Positions 15,137 to 24,214 of a stretch of 64,000 nt of DNA are shown here, in pieces. The position numbers and the translations under genes are program-made. Every line of letters starts with the position of its first letter. Position 1 is the first letter of the stretch. Where the stretch lies: assembly GCA_900472575.1 (NCBI GenBank), contig UCIV01000043.1, forward strand, positions 27,637 to 91,636. Reading direction: 5' to 3'. A model generated the notes under the pieces. That model searched no databases, was not told the DNA's origin, and saw nothing but the letters and a program-made list of their open reading frames with translations. The DNA comes from Hyphomicrobiales bacterium. Lineage in GTDB: Bacteria; Pseudomonadota; Alphaproteobacteria; Rhizobiales; Rhizobiaceae.

Positions 15137-16054
15137 TCAGATCGCGCCGAAGCACCAGGCCAGAATGGACTTCTGGGCGTGGAGGCGGTTTTCCGCCTCG
15201 TCGAAGACAACCGACTGCGGGCCATCGATCACGGCGTCGGTGACTTCCTCGCCACGATGGGCCGGCAGGCAGTGCATGAACAGCGCATCGGCCTTGGCCT
15301 GCTTCATCAGCGCTTCATTGACCTGGTAGGGCTGGAAGATGTTGTGGCCGCGCGCCTTGTGTTCCTGGTTCATCGAAACCCAGGTATCGGTGACCACGAC
15401 ATCGGCGCCGGCAACCGCGCGCTCGACATCGTGGGTGAGCATGATCTCGCCGCCGTTGTTGCGCGCCCAGTTCAAGAACTTGTCATGCGGCTCGGAACCC
15501 ATAGGGACTGCCATATTCATGCGGTAACCGAAACGGGCCGAACCTTCGACCAGCGAATGCAGCACGTTATTGCCGTCGCCGGTCCAGGCAATCGTCTTGC
15601 CGGCGACGGGACCGCGATGTTCTTCGAAGGTCATCAGGTCGGCCATGATCTGGCAGGGATGGGTGTCGTCTGTCAGCGCGTTGATGACCGGCACGGTGGC
15701 ATGTTCGGCCAGCTCCAGAAGGCGCTTGTGATCGGTGGTGCGGATCATGATCGCGTCGACATAACGCGACAGAACCTTGGCGGTGTCGCCGATCGTCTCG
15801 GCGCGGCCGAGCTGCATCTCGGTACCCGACAGGAACAGCGTCTCACCGCCAAGCTGACGCATGCCGACATCGAAGGAAACGCGAGTGCGGGTCGACGGCT
15901 TCTCGAAAATCATGGCCAGCATCTTGCCGGCCAGCGGCTTGTCAGCTGTGCCAGCCTTGGTTGCCTGCTTTCGCACCTTTGCATCATCGAGGATGGAGCG
16001 CAGGTCACCCGCCGACACAGCGGAAAGATCGAGAAAATGCTTGGGAGATGCCAT
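15137..16054 (-). CDS. argF: Ornithine carbamoyltransferase
   Basis: Makes citrulline from ornithine and carbamoyl phosphate in arginine synthesis; cytosolic trimer. It is 305 residues long, standard. The carbamoyl-phosphate motif S54-TRT-R58 (EKPSTRTRVSF) and the ornithine-binding FMHCLPAHRGEEV are both intact, as is VINALTDDTHPCQIMADL. It starts 50 bases downstream of argD on the same strand, forming an argD-argF operon typical of rhizobia. Confidence 0.97.
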   Translation of the reverse strand: MASPKHFLDLSAVSAGDLRSILDDAKVRKQATKAGTADKPLAGKMLAMIFEKPSTRTRVSFDVGMRQLGGETLFLSGTEMQLGRAETIGDTAKVLSRYVDAIMIRTTDHKRLLELAEHATVPVINALTDDTHPCQIMADLMTFEEHRGPVAGKTIAWTGDGNNVLHSLVEGSARFGYRMNMAVPMGSEPHDKFLNWARNNGGEIMLTHDVERAVAGADVVVTDTWVSMNQEHKARGHNIFQPYQVNEALMKQAKADALFMHCLPAHRGEEVTDAVIDGPQSVVFDEAENRLHAQKSILAWCFGAI

Positions 16055-16104
16055 TACCTTGTTCCCTAACGGAGGGAACCGGAAGGCGCCCTCTCTACGT
16101 ATTC

Positions 16105-17301
16105 TTAAGCGGATTTCTTCAGCTGTTCAGCCGACAGCGTTTCGGCAGCACGCTCGATACGGCGAAGACCTTCGCGCGCTTCCTCGGCGGTGACGACAAG
16201 CGGAGGCAGAATGCGGACGACGTTATCGCCTGCCATGACGGCCAGCATATGCTGATCGCGCATTCCGGAGATCAGGTCGCCGGCCGGCACCTTTGCCTTG
16301 ATACCGAGCAACAGGCCCTCGCCGCGAATATCCTCGATCACGGTCGGGAAACGATCCTTGAGCGCTGCAAGGCCCTGACGGAAGACGAGTGCAACATCGC
16401 GAACGTTTTCCAGGAAACCGTCGGCGAGCACGATATCAAGCACCGCATTGCCACAGGCCATAGCTAGCGGGTTGCCGCCATAGGTGGTGCCGTGGATGCC
16501 GGGCTTCATGCCGGATGCGGCTTCTGCCGTTGCAAGGCATGCGCCGAACGGGAAGCCGCCGCCAATACCCTTGGCGATCGCCATGATGTCCGGGGTGATG
16601 CCGGCCCATTCATGGGCAAAGAGCTTGCCGGTACGGCCGACGCCGGTCTGAACTTCGTCGAGGATCAAAAGAAGACCCTTTTCGTCGCAGATGCGGCGCA
16701 GCTCGCGCATGAATTCCTTCGGAACCGGACGCACACCGCCCTCGCCCTGGATCGGCTCGATCAACAGAGCGCCGGTGTTCTCGTTGATCGCAGCGTTCAG
16801 CGCATCGAGATCACCGAAGGGCACCTGATCAAAACCCTGAGCCTTGGGGCCGAAGCCTTCCATATATTTTTCCTGGCCGCCGGCTGCGATCGTTGCGATC
16901 GTCCGGCCGTGGAAGGCACCTTCAAAGGTGATGATATGGAACTTTTCCGGGTGCCCCTTGGAATAGTGATAACGGCGGGCCGTCTTGATTGCGCATTCCA
17001 GCGCTTCCGCACCCGAATTGGTGAAGAAGGCCTTGTCCGCAAAGGTTGCGTCGACCAGACGGCGCGCCAAGCGCTCCTGCTCCGGGATTTCATAAAGATT
17101 GGACAGATGCCAGACCTTCTCGGCCTGCGATTTCAGCGCTTCGACCAGATGCGGATTGGCATGGCCGCAGGACGTGACAGCGACACCCGCACCGAAGTCG
17201 AGATATCGCTCGCCGCTTTCCGTCACAAGCCAAACGCCTTCGCCACGCTCAAAGCGCAGCGGGGCCCGGGCAAAGGTGTCGAAAAGCGCAGATTCAGCCA
17301 T
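16105..17301 (-). CDS. argD: Acetylornithine aminotransferase
   Basis: A class III PLP aminotransferase converting N-acetylglutamate semialdehyde to N-acetylornithine; it may also act in lysine synthesis. The 398-residue protein has the PLP-lysine K244 (IMAIAKGIGGGFPFGA), FFTNSGAEALECAIKTAR, FEGAFHGRT and the LILDEVQTGVGRTG motif. It is first in the argD-argF(-hslO) transcription unit, and its upstream region is shared with the divergent gcrA gene. Confidence 0.96.
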   Translation of the reverse strand: MAESALFDTFARAPLRFERGEGVWLVTESGERYLDFGAGVAVTSCGHANPHLVEALKSQAEKVWHLSNLYEIPEQERLARRLVDATFADKAFFTNSGAEALECAIKTARRYHYSKGHPEKFHIITFEGAFHGRTIATIAAGGQEKYMEGFGPKAQGFDQVPFGDLDALNAAINENTGALLIEPIQGEGGVRPVPKEFMRELRRICDEKGLLLILDEVQTGVGRTGKLFAHEWAGITPDIMAIAKGIGGGFPFGACLATAEAASGMKPGIHGTTYGGNPLAMACGNAVLDIVLADGFLENVRDVALVFRQGLAALKDRFPTVIEDIRGEGLLLGIKAKVPAGDLISGMRDQHMLAVMAGDNVVRILPPLVVTAEEAREGLRRIERAAETLSAEQLKKSA

Positions 17302-17479
17302 GGCGGCTCACTCCTAATGCATCCGATTGCGGATATTCAAAAAATCAAAATGCCGCCCTCGGGGCGGCCGCGGCACTATCGCCACTCATCCATGTGATGT
17401 CAACAAAACTCACGGAAATCTGGGGTTTCAAGGCATTTTGCTGCAAGGACGCAACCCTGCCGACAGCTGTGACAAAAAT

Positions 17480-17555
17480 GACTCTCCCGGAAAGCAAGTT
17501 GGGGAAAACCGGGAAATCGATTCGTGGCGATTCCGGGGACTCTTGTCACGGAGTC
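17480..17555. promoter_or_regulatory. Cluster of five GANTC (CcrM) sites upstream of gcrA
   Basis: GANTC occurs at 17480 (GACTC), 17519 (GATTC), 17529 (GATTC), 17538 (GACTC) and 17551 (GAGTC): five in 76 bases, against roughly one per 256 expected by chance. CcrM methylates these sites once per cell cycle in alphaproteobacteria, and GcrA-controlled promoters carry them. The cluster lies in the argD-gcrA divergent region. Confidence 0.75.
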
Positions 17556-17569
17556 TGCGGACCTCTAGG

Positions 17570-17584
17570 TTAAAGATCAATTAC
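17570..17584. promoter_or_regulatory. Putative CtrA box upstream of gcrA
   Basis: TTAA-N7-TTAC matches the CtrA recognition pattern TTAA-N7-TTAA at seven of eight positions. It lies about 120 bases upstream of the gcrA start codon and just beside the GANTC cluster. CtrA repression of gcrA is known in Caulobacter, so conservation here is plausible. Motif evidence only. Confidence 0.6.
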
Positions 17585-17705
17585 TAGACTGCATGCGGCG
17601 GAACTAGTCACCAAAAGCATAGATATAGTGCCTGTTGCGAGATGTATCGCGCGACATTGGTGAGGGATTCTGCATGCCACCAACGTTCAAAGGCGGAGAA
17701 CGGGC

Positions 17706-18245
17706 ATGAACTGGACGGACGAGCGCGTTGAAAAACTGAAAAGGTTGTGGTCGGAAGGCTTGAGCGCCAGCCAGATCGCCGCACAACTTGGAGGCGTAAG
17801 CCGCAATGCCGTGATCGGCAAGGTCCATCGCCTCAACCTGCCGGGCCGCGCAAAGGCGGGCGGCACAATCGCGACGAACCGTACGGCAAAGCGCCCAGCA
17901 GCAACTACTTCCCGTCCCCAGCAGACATTCGCCACCCGTCCGGCAGCACGCCCGGTCGCCCGTCCGGTCGGCGCAACCGCGCTCAAGGAAGAGGTCGAGT
18001 TCGAGGCTTCGCAGGAACTGGTCTACCGTCCCGCTTCCAACGTTGTCCTGCCGATTTCCCGCAAGCTGGCGCTGACCGAATTGACCGAACGCACCTGCAA
18101 GTGGCCCGTCGGCGATCCGCTGACGGACGATTTCCACTTCTGTGGCTGTGAGTCCCCGGATAATTCGCCTTACTGCACCTACCATGCGAAGCTCGCCTAC
18201 CAGCCGGTCAACGAGCGCCGCCGTCCGAGCGCTGCACGGGCGTAA
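17706..18245 (+). CDS. gcrA: Cell-cycle regulator GcrA
   Basis: A sigma-70-associated transcription factor of the alphaproteobacterial cell cycle that acts at CcrM-methylated promoters. It is 179 residues long. The N-terminal DNA-binding segment is classic: MNWTDERVEKLKRLW, then GLSASQIAAQLGGVSRNAVI and GKVHRLNLPGR. A basic, Ala/Pro/Thr-rich linker follows (about 55-100). The C-terminal sigma-binding part has LTERTCKWPVGDP, FHFCGCESPDNSPYC. The upstream region carries GANTC sites and a CtrA-like box. A strong terminator follows. Confidence 0.96.
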   Translation: MNWTDERVEKLKRLWSEGLSASQIAAQLGGVSRNAVIGKVHRLNLPGRAKAGGTIATNRTAKRPAATTSRPQQTFATRPAARPVARPVGATALKEEVEFEASQELVYRPASNVVLPISRKLALTELTERTCKWPVGDPLTDDFHFCGCESPDNSPYCTYHAKLAYQPVNERRRPSAARA

Positions 18246-18269
18246 AGTTCGGCACCATAAACAACGATC

Positions 18270-18293
18270 AAGCGGGCTTCGGCCCGCTTTTTT
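18270..18293 (+). terminator. Intrinsic terminator after gcrA
   Basis: Stem AAGCGGGC / GCCCGCTT with a TTCG tetraloop, followed by a run of T. It begins 25 bases after the gcrA stop. Confidence 0.9.
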
Positions 18294-18444
18294 GTTTGCC
18301 GTGCTGCGGGTTCTGCAAGGCAGCCTTGCCCGCCTGCGCCTTGCCTCCTGCGCCACAAACACCTATCTGAAAAGGCGTGAGGACGACCTCCCCCAGAATG
18401 GGCATTGATGCCGGGACGACCCGGATAACCCAATGGGGTATAAA

Positions 18445-18879
18445 ATGCGCACGACACGCGACCGTATTCGTCACGCAATCAGCTTCGAAATCATCGGGCT
18501 TGCGATTTTCACACCGCTCGCCTCTTTCGTCTTCGGCATACCGGTCGAACATATCGGTGTCGTCGGGATCGTTTCGGCAACGCTGGCGACCGGCTGGAAC
18601 TATCTCTACAATCTCGGCTTCGACCACCTGATGCAGACGTATCGCGGCGGTACGCAGAAAACCATGGCGCTGCGCGTTGCACATGCCGTGCTGTTCGAAC
18701 TCGGACTGCTGATCGTGCTCATGCCGTTCATCGCTTGGTATCTGGGCGTGAGCCTGATGCAAGCTCTGGTGATGGATATCTCGTTCGCCCTGTTCTACCT
18801 AGTCTATGCGTTCTTCTTCAATCTGGCCTACGACCGGATCTTTCCGCTGCCTGAGTGGCAGGAAGAAGGCAAGGCCTGA
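18445..18879 (+). CDS. PACE-type membrane protein (AceI-like efflux family)
   Basis: A 144-residue membrane protein with four predicted helices arranged as two bacterial-transmembrane-pair repeats: first ISFEIIGLAIFTPLASFVFG with GIVSATLATGWNYLYNLGFD, then VAHAVLFELGLLIVLMPFIA with MDISFALFYLVYAFFFNLAY. The glutamate in each first helix and the WNYLYN/FNLAYD ends are typical of the PACE family, which includes chlorhexidine exporter AceI. ATG 18445 has GGGG six bases upstream; an ATG four codons earlier is possible. Natural substrate unknown. Confidence 0.85.
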   Translation: MRTTRDRIRHAISFEIIGLAIFTPLASFVFGIPVEHIGVVGIVSATLATGWNYLYNLGFDHLMQTYRGGTQKTMALRVAHAVLFELGLLIVLMPFIAWYLGVSLMQALVMDISFALFYLVYAFFFNLAYDRIFPLPEWQEEGKA

Positions 18880-18887
18880 AATGCTTC

Positions 18888-18916
18888 AGCCCGAGGCGGA
18901 TGACCGCACTCGGGCT
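18888..18916. terminator. Hairpin between convergent genes
   Basis: AGCCCGAG (18888-18895) pairs with CTCGGGCT (18909-18916) around a 13-base loop, between the PACE gene and phoB. No T run follows on either strand, so it is a weak terminator candidate. Confidence 0.5.
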
Positions 18917-18950
18917 TAGAAACCTGCATTCCAGATCTTAATCCTGCAGA

Positions 18951-19634
18951 TCAGGATTCCATCGAATAGCCGGCACCGCGAACGGTGCGGATGACATCCT
19001 GCATGTTGGAGAAGTTCAGCGCCTTGCGCAGGCGGCCGACATGCACGTCGACGGTGCGTTCGTCGACATAGATATCGTGGCCCCAGACGCCATCGAGAAG
19101 CTGGGAGCGCGAGAAGACGCGGCCGGGCGAGACCATGAGGAATTCCAGGAGACGGAATTCGGTCGGGCCAAGGCGCACTTCACGGCTCTTGCGGTGAACG
19201 CGATGGGTCTCGCGATCCAGTTCGATATCACCGCATTTCAGGACGCTGGAGAGAACCTCCGGCTTGGCACGGCGAAGCATCGCCTTGACGCGCGCCATCA
19301 GTTCCGGCGTAGAGAAGGGCTTGACGACATAGTCGTCGGCACCGGTCGCCAGACCGCGAACACGTTCGCTTTCCTCGCCGCGCGCTGTCAGCATGATGAT
19401 CGGCAGGCGCTCAGTCTCTGGCCGCATGCGCAGGCGCCGGCACAATTCGATGCCGGAAACGCCGGGCAGCATCCAGTCGAGAACCAGAAGATCCGGAGCA
19501 CGCTCCTGAAGCCTGATTTCGGCCTCATCACCTCTCAGAATGGTTTCGACCTCGTAGCCTTCGGCTTCGAGATTATAACGGAGGAGGACGCTGAGCGCCT
19601 CCTCGTCTTCCACGACCGCAATTCTCGGCTGCAT
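18951..19634 (-). CDS. phoB: Phosphate response regulator PhoB
   Basis: An OmpR-type response regulator of 227 residues that activates the Pho regulon. The receiver has E9-D10, phospho-acceptor D53 (LLVLDWMLPG), and a conserved lysine in DDYVVKPFS. The C-terminal winged helix has RLGPTEFRLLEFLMVSPGRV and DERTVDVHVGRLRKAL. It is the last gene of the phoR-pstSCAB-phoU-phoB series on the minus strand, 29 bases after phoU, so it should be induced with the operon. Confidence 0.97.
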   Translation of the reverse strand: MQPRIAVVEDEEALSVLLRYNLEAEGYEVETILRGDEAEIRLQERAPDLLVLDWMLPGVSGIELCRRLRMRPETERLPIIMLTARGEESERVRGLATGADDYVVKPFSTPELMARVKAMLRRAKPEVLSSVLKCGDIELDRETHRVHRKSREVRLGPTEFRLLEFLMVSPGRVFSRSQLLDGVWGHDIYVDERTVDVHVGRLRKALNFSNMQDVIRTVRGAGYSMES

Positions 19635-19663
19635 ACTAGATACACTCCATCAGACAGGCAAAA

Positions 19664-20377
19664 TCAGTCAGCAATCGCGCCGACGGTGTTCGCCGTATCG
19701 TCCTTGGGACGCTCGCCTTCCGGCACAGCACCCGTCGTCATGTAGTAGATGGTTTCCGCGATGTTGGTCGCGTGGTCACCGATACGCTCGATGTTCTTGG
19801 CGCAGAACAGAAGATGCGTGCAGGTGGTGATGTTGCGCGGATCTTCCATCATGTAGGTCAAGAGTTCGCGGAAGAGCGATGTGTACATGGCGTCGATTTC
19901 TTCATCGCGCAGGCGGATCGCTTCGGCCTTTTCGGCAGAACGGCTGGCATAGACGTCCAGCACTTCCTTCAATTGAACGGCAGCGAGATCGGAGAGGTGT
20001 TCCAGACCGCGGGCGAGTTTGCGGGGAACGCCATGGCCCTGAACCGCAATGACGCGCTTGGCGGTGTTCTTGCCGAGATCGCCGACGCGTTCCAGGTCGG
20101 CTGCGATGCGCAGCGTCCCGATGATTTCGCGCAGGTCGGCAGCCATCGGCTGACGCTTGGCGATGGTGACGATCGCCTTGTCCTGGATCTCGCGCTCGGC
20201 GTGATCCAGGATCACGTCGTCGGAGATAACTTTCTGGGCCAGGGCAGAGTCACCATTGACCAGAGCGCGCACGGCATCGCCGCACATCTGTTCTGCAAGG
20301 CCACCCATTTCCGAGATGCGGCGGCGCAGATACTTCAGTTCTTCGTCGTAGGCCGACAGGATATGACTTGATACCAT
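19664..20377 (-). CDS. phoU: Phosphate signalling regulator PhoU
   Basis: A cytosolic helical-bundle protein that couples the Pst transporter to PhoR and keeps the Pho system off in high phosphate. The 237-residue product has two PhoU repeats with metal-binding-like motifs: IGTLRIAADLERVGDLGKN in the first and CAKNIERIGDHATNIAE in the second. An in-frame start 11 codons upstream exists; ATG 20377 (VSSHILSAYDEEL) matches other PhoU proteins and has GAGG upstream. It lies between pstB and phoB. Confidence 0.95.
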   Translation of the reverse strand: MVSSHILSAYDEELKYLRRRISEMGGLAEQMCGDAVRALVNGDSALAQKVISDDVILDHAEREIQDKAIVTIAKRQPMAADLREIIGTLRIAADLERVGDLGKNTAKRVIAVQGHGVPRKLARGLEHLSDLAAVQLKEVLDVYASRSAEKAEAIRLRDEEIDAMYTSLFRELLTYMMEDPRNITTCTHLLFCAKNIERIGDHATNIAETIYYMTTGAVPEGERPKDDTANTVGAIAD

Positions 20378-20424
20378 CTCTTTGTCCTCAAAATCCGTAG
20401 CAGCGGGCAACAGGCAACGGCCAA

Positions 20425-21240
20425 TCAGCCGAAGCGGCCCATGATGTAATCCTGGGTGCGCTGGTCATCCGGATTGGTGAACATCTTGTCCGTGTCATTC
20501 TCTTCGACCAGCTGGCCGAGGTGGAACATGGCGGTACGCTGGGATACGCGGGCGGCCTGCTGCATCGAGTGGGTGACGATAACGATCGTATAGTTGGCGC
20601 GCAGTTCGTGGATCAGTTCCTCGACCTTTGCGGTGGCGATCGGGTCGAGCGCCGAGCAGGGTTCGTCCATCAAGATGACTTCCGGCGAAACTGCAACCGC
20701 ACGGGCGATGCAGAGACGCTGCTGCTGACCACCGGACAGGCCGGTGCCGCCTTCATGCAGGCGATCCTTGACTTCCGCCCAGAGGCCGGCGCGCTGAAGG
20801 CTTGCCTCGACGATCTGGTCCATATCCGCCTTGTTGCGGGCAAGACCGTGGATGCGCGGGCCATAGGCGATGTTTTCGTAGATCGACTTGGGGAACGGGT
20901 TCGGCTTCTGGAACACCATGCCGACGCGGGCGCGAAGTTCCACGACGTCGATTTCCTTGTCGTAGATATCATCTTCATCAAGGGTGATCTTGCCGGTGAC
21001 GCGGCAGCCCTCGATCGTGTCGTTCATGCGGTTGAGCGTGCGCAGGAAGGTCGACTTGCCGCAACCCGAGGGGCCGATCAGCGCCGTCACCGTGTTTTCG
21101 CGGACATTCAGGTTCACGTCGAAAAGCGCGCGCTTCTCGCCGTAATAGACTGATACGTCCTTGCCAATCATCTTGTACGCGACTTCATTCATCTTCTTGT
21201 CCAGCGCCTTCTCAACTGCTGCTTCTGACAACATATTCAT
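20425..21240 (-). CDS. pstB: Phosphate ABC transporter ATP-binding protein
   Basis: The ATPase of the high-affinity Pst phosphate importer, on the cytosolic face. It has 271 residues, with Walker A GPSGCGKST, signature LSGGQQQRLCIARA, Walker B VILMDEPCSALDP and the switch histidine in IVIVTHSMQQAAR. It follows pstA by 12 bases and precedes phoU by 47, all within the Pho operon. Confidence 0.97.
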   Translation of the reverse strand: MNMLSEAAVEKALDKKMNEVAYKMIGKDVSVYYGEKRALFDVNLNVRENTVTALIGPSGCGKSTFLRTLNRMNDTIEGCRVTGKITLDEDDIYDKEIDVVELRARVGMVFQKPNPFPKSIYENIAYGPRIHGLARNKADMDQIVEASLQRAGLWAEVKDRLHEGGTGLSGGQQQRLCIARAVAVSPEVILMDEPCSALDPIATAKVEELIHELRANYTIVIVTHSMQQAARVSQRTAMFHLGQLVEENDTDKMFTNPDDQRTQDYIMGRFG

Positions 21241-21252
21241 TGTGTCGATCTC

Positions 21253-22569
21253 CTACCAACGGCGTTCGAAGCGCCGACGCAACAGAATTGCACCAACATT
21301 CATGACCACGAGGAACAGGAGCAGGATAATGATCGCTCCCGAAGTTCTTTCGACGAAGGCGCGTTCCGCCTCGTTTGCCCACATGTAGATCTGCACCGGC
21401 AGTGCTGTCGACGGATCCATCGGCGTCGTCGGATAGTTGGCGACGAAGGCGACCATGCCGATCAGGAGCAGCGGTGCGGTTTCGCCGAGAGCATGCGCCA
21501 GACCGATGATCGTACCGGTCAGGATGCCCGGCATGGCAAGCGGCAGGACGTGATGGAAGATGGTCTGCATCTTCGAGGCGCCGAGGCCGAGAGCCGCCGC
21601 GCGGATCGAGGGCGGAACCGCCTTCAATGCAGCGCGGGTGGCGATGATGATCGTCGGAAGCGTCATCAGCGTCAGGACCAGGCCGCCGACCAGCGAAGCC
21701 GAGCGCGGCAGGCCCATGAAGTTGATGAAGACCGCCAGACCCAAGAGACCATAAACGATGGAGGGGACGGCCGCGAGGTTGTTGATGTTCACCTCGATCA
21801 GGTCGGTGAACTTGTTCTTCGGCGCGAATTCCTCAAGATAGATCGAGGCGGCAACGCCGATCGGCAGCGCCAGGACGAGCACGATCAGCATCATGTAGAA
21901 GGAGCCGATCAAGGCCACGCCGACGCCGGCAGCTTCCGGACGGCTGGAATTGCCGTTAACGAAAATGCCGGTGTTGAAGTGCTTTCCGAGGGCGCCGGAT
22001 TCCGCAAGCTGGTTCATCCAGCCGACCTGCTGGTCGGAAACCTTACGGTTGTTTTCCGACACGGAGAGATCGATCTGGCCCTTGAATGCGCTGTCGATAT
22101 CGCCGGCGGCAAGCAGCGAGACCGTCTGGGTCGTGCCGATGATCTGTGGGTTGGCGACAACCATGTCACGCAGCTGGCCACGAACGCCGTCCGAGATCAT
22201 CTGGTTGACGGCGCGCAGACCCGAACGATCGGTTTCAGCAACACCGAGCACCTTGGCGACGGCATTACGGGCGATGAGCGGGTAATTGGCCGTCACCAGC
22301 TTCTGCGGATCGGTGGCGCGCTCGTTATCCTTGTCGATGATCTGTTCGGAGAATTCGACCGGAACGGTGATCATCGTCTGCTGGAAGGCGGTGTATCCCT
22401 TGGAAACAACCGACCACAGAAGCAGCGCGAGAAACAGAAGCCCGAAGGACAGGGCGGCGATGCCATAGGCGCGGAAGCGACGTTCTGCAGCGTAGCGGCG
22501 CTTGATGCCGATATCGCGACGGGCGGGCTTCGCCAGGACGCCGGCGGGGGAAGAAACCACGTCGGTCAT
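21253..22569 (-). CDS. pstA: Phosphate ABC transporter permease PstA
   Basis: An inner-membrane permease of the Pst system with 438 residues. The N-terminal helix (AYGIAALSFGLLFLALLLWS) is followed by a large periplasmic insertion (about residues 60-210), as in other alphaproteobacterial PstA proteins, then the binding-protein-dependent permease domain with the EAA-like loop RAAALGLGASKMQTIFHHVL. ATG 22569 overlaps the pstC stop as ATGA, which decides the start and indicates translational coupling. Confidence 0.95.
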   Translation of the reverse strand: MTDVVSSPAGVLAKPARRDIGIKRRYAAERRFRAYGIAALSFGLLFLALLLWSVVSKGYTAFQQTMITVPVEFSEQIIDKDNERATDPQKLVTANYPLIARNAVAKVLGVAETDRSGLRAVNQMISDGVRGQLRDMVVANPQIIGTTQTVSLLAAGDIDSAFKGQIDLSVSENNRKVSDQQVGWMNQLAESGALGKHFNTGIFVNGNSSRPEAAGVGVALIGSFYMMLIVLVLALPIGVAASIYLEEFAPKNKFTDLIEVNINNLAAVPSIVYGLLGLAVFINFMGLPRSASLVGGLVLTLMTLPTIIIATRAALKAVPPSIRAAALGLGASKMQTIFHHVLPLAMPGILTGTIIGLAHALGETAPLLLIGMVAFVANYPTTPMDPSTALPVQIYMWANEAERAFVERTSGAIIILLLFLVVMNVGAILLRRRFERRW

Positions 22570-24050
22570 TCGTACTGCTCCCGGTATTTGCGCACGATGA
22601 AGAGCGCGTAGATATTGAGGCAAAGCGTGATCACGAAGAGCGTGATACCCAGTGCGAAGGCGACGAGCGTCTGCGGCGAGGTGAATTCAAGGTCGCCCGT
22701 CAGCTGGCTGACGATCTTGACGGTCACCGTCGTCATCGGCTCGAATGGATTGAGCTGCATGCGGGCCGCCACACCGGCAGCGAGAACCACGATCATGGTT
22801 TCACCGATGGCACGAGAGGCGGTCATCAGGAGAGCGCCGACAACACCCGGCAGAGCAGCCGGCATGACGACCTTCTTGATGGTTTCCGATTTGGTTGCGC
22901 CGAGACCGAGCGAACCGTCACGAAGGGCACGGGGCACTGCGGTGATGATGTCGTCCGACAGCGAGGAGACGTAAGGGATCAGCATGATGCCCATTACGAA
23001 ACCGGCTGTCAGAACGCTCTGAGCCTGGATGAAGTTGGCGAAATCACCGGTGGCGATGCCGTTGATGCTGGACGAAAGATCCCGCAGGAACGGACCGACC
23101 GTGGTCAGCGCGAAGAAGCCATAGACGATGGTCGGGATACCGGCGAGAACTTCGAGCAGCGGCTTGGCGATCGAACGAAGCTTCGGTGAGGCATATTCCG
23201 ACATGTAGATTGCCGAGAACAGGCCGACCGGTACGGCAACGAGCATTGCGACGAAGCCGATATAAAGCGTGCCGAGCAACAGCGGGATCAGACCGAACTG
23301 GCCCTCAGAGGCGCTCGCACCGGCTGCAGCGAAACGCGGATCCCAGACGGTGCCGAAGAAGAACTCCCAGGCAGGAACGCGGCCGAAGAAGTGGCCGGCT
23401 TCCGTCAGCATCGACATGACGATACCGATCGTCGTGATGATCGCGATCGACGAAGCGACGACAAGCGCGCCAAGGATGACACGTTCGACCCTGTTGCGGG
23501 CGCGGAAGCGATGCGAGATGCGGGTATAGGAAAGACCTGCGCCAATCAGCGCAACGATCAGCACAACAGCCGTCATGACACGGTTGCTGATCTTGTTCAT
23601 CGCATTGAGGTCGCCGGCGGATTCGACCATGTACGGTTCCGGATCACCGGCAAGCGCAACGCCCTTGGCGCCGAGCGCGCTTCGAAGTTCGGCAGGGTTG
23701 CTGCCGACCCTGTCGATCTCGTCCAGCGTCAGGATATCCATGCCGCGGGCAAGCGAGTTGACCATGCCGAAAGCGAGACCCTGCTCAGCTTCTGACCTGG
23801 CCTTCACATCCTCGGGGAAACCGCCGCGAATGGTGGAATTGATGTAGAGCGGGCTGGCAATCAGCCAGGCAGCCAGAACGATCGCGGCCGGCAGGACGGC
23901 GCAGATCGCGACGAACGAGCCATAATAGCCGGGACGAGAATGGAGTTTGGAGGACAGTCCGCCAGCGATCGCCAGCGCATGTCGGGTCCCAACGACATAA
24001 CAGACGATCGCAATGATCGCCAAAATCAACAAGATCAGTGGTGTGCTCAT
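22566..24050 (-). CDS. pstC: Phosphate ABC transporter permease PstC
   Basis: The second inner-membrane permease of the Pst importer, 494 residues, longer than the enterobacterial form (about 320) because of an extended N-terminal membrane/periplasmic region common in rhizobia. The permease domain carries ISEYAS-like YMSEYASPKLRS, GIPTIVYGFFAL and the EAA loop GSLGLGATKSETIKKVVMPA. GGGGGA five bases upstream favours ATG 24050. It is separated from pstS by 164 bases holding a strong hairpin. Confidence 0.95.
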   Translation of the reverse strand: MSTPLILLILAIIAIVCYVVGTRHALAIAGGLSSKLHSRPGYYGSFVAICAVLPAAIVLAAWLIASPLYINSTIRGGFPEDVKARSEAEQGLAFGMVNSLARGMDILTLDEIDRVGSNPAELRSALGAKGVALAGDPEPYMVESAGDLNAMNKISNRVMTAVVLIVALIGAGLSYTRISHRFRARNRVERVILGALVVASSIAIITTIGIVMSMLTEAGHFFGRVPAWEFFFGTVWDPRFAAAGASASEGQFGLIPLLLGTLYIGFVAMLVAVPVGLFSAIYMSEYASPKLRSIAKPLLEVLAGIPTIVYGFFALTTVGPFLRDLSSSINGIATGDFANFIQAQSVLTAGFVMGIMLIPYVSSLSDDIITAVPRALRDGSLGLGATKSETIKKVVMPAALPGVVGALLMTASRAIGETMIVVLAAGVAARMQLNPFEPMTTVTVKIVSQLTGDLEFTSPQTLVAFALGITLFVITLCLNIYALFIVRKYREQYE

Positions 24051-24182
24051 CAGAATCCCCCGGCCTACCGCCATCGGCGGCAGCCACTACCGCACAATTC
24101 CCATCACCGGAACCGAATTGGTCGCAAATACCCAGTTAAAAGGTCGCCCTGCGAAGGCGCCGGCCGAATGCCGGATAAGAGA

Positions 24183-24206
24183 CCGGCGCCGCCGAAGCGG
24201 CGCCGG
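24183..24206 (-). repeat. GC-rich hairpin between pstS and pstC
   Basis: A perfect 10-bp stem, CCGGCGCCGC with GCGGCGCCGG, closes a CGAA tetraloop eight bases after the pstS stop. There is no T tract. In binding-protein transporter operons such stems protect the upstream message, giving more binding protein than permease; that is the likely role here. Confidence 0.7.
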
Positions 24207-24214
24207 ATCAAGCA

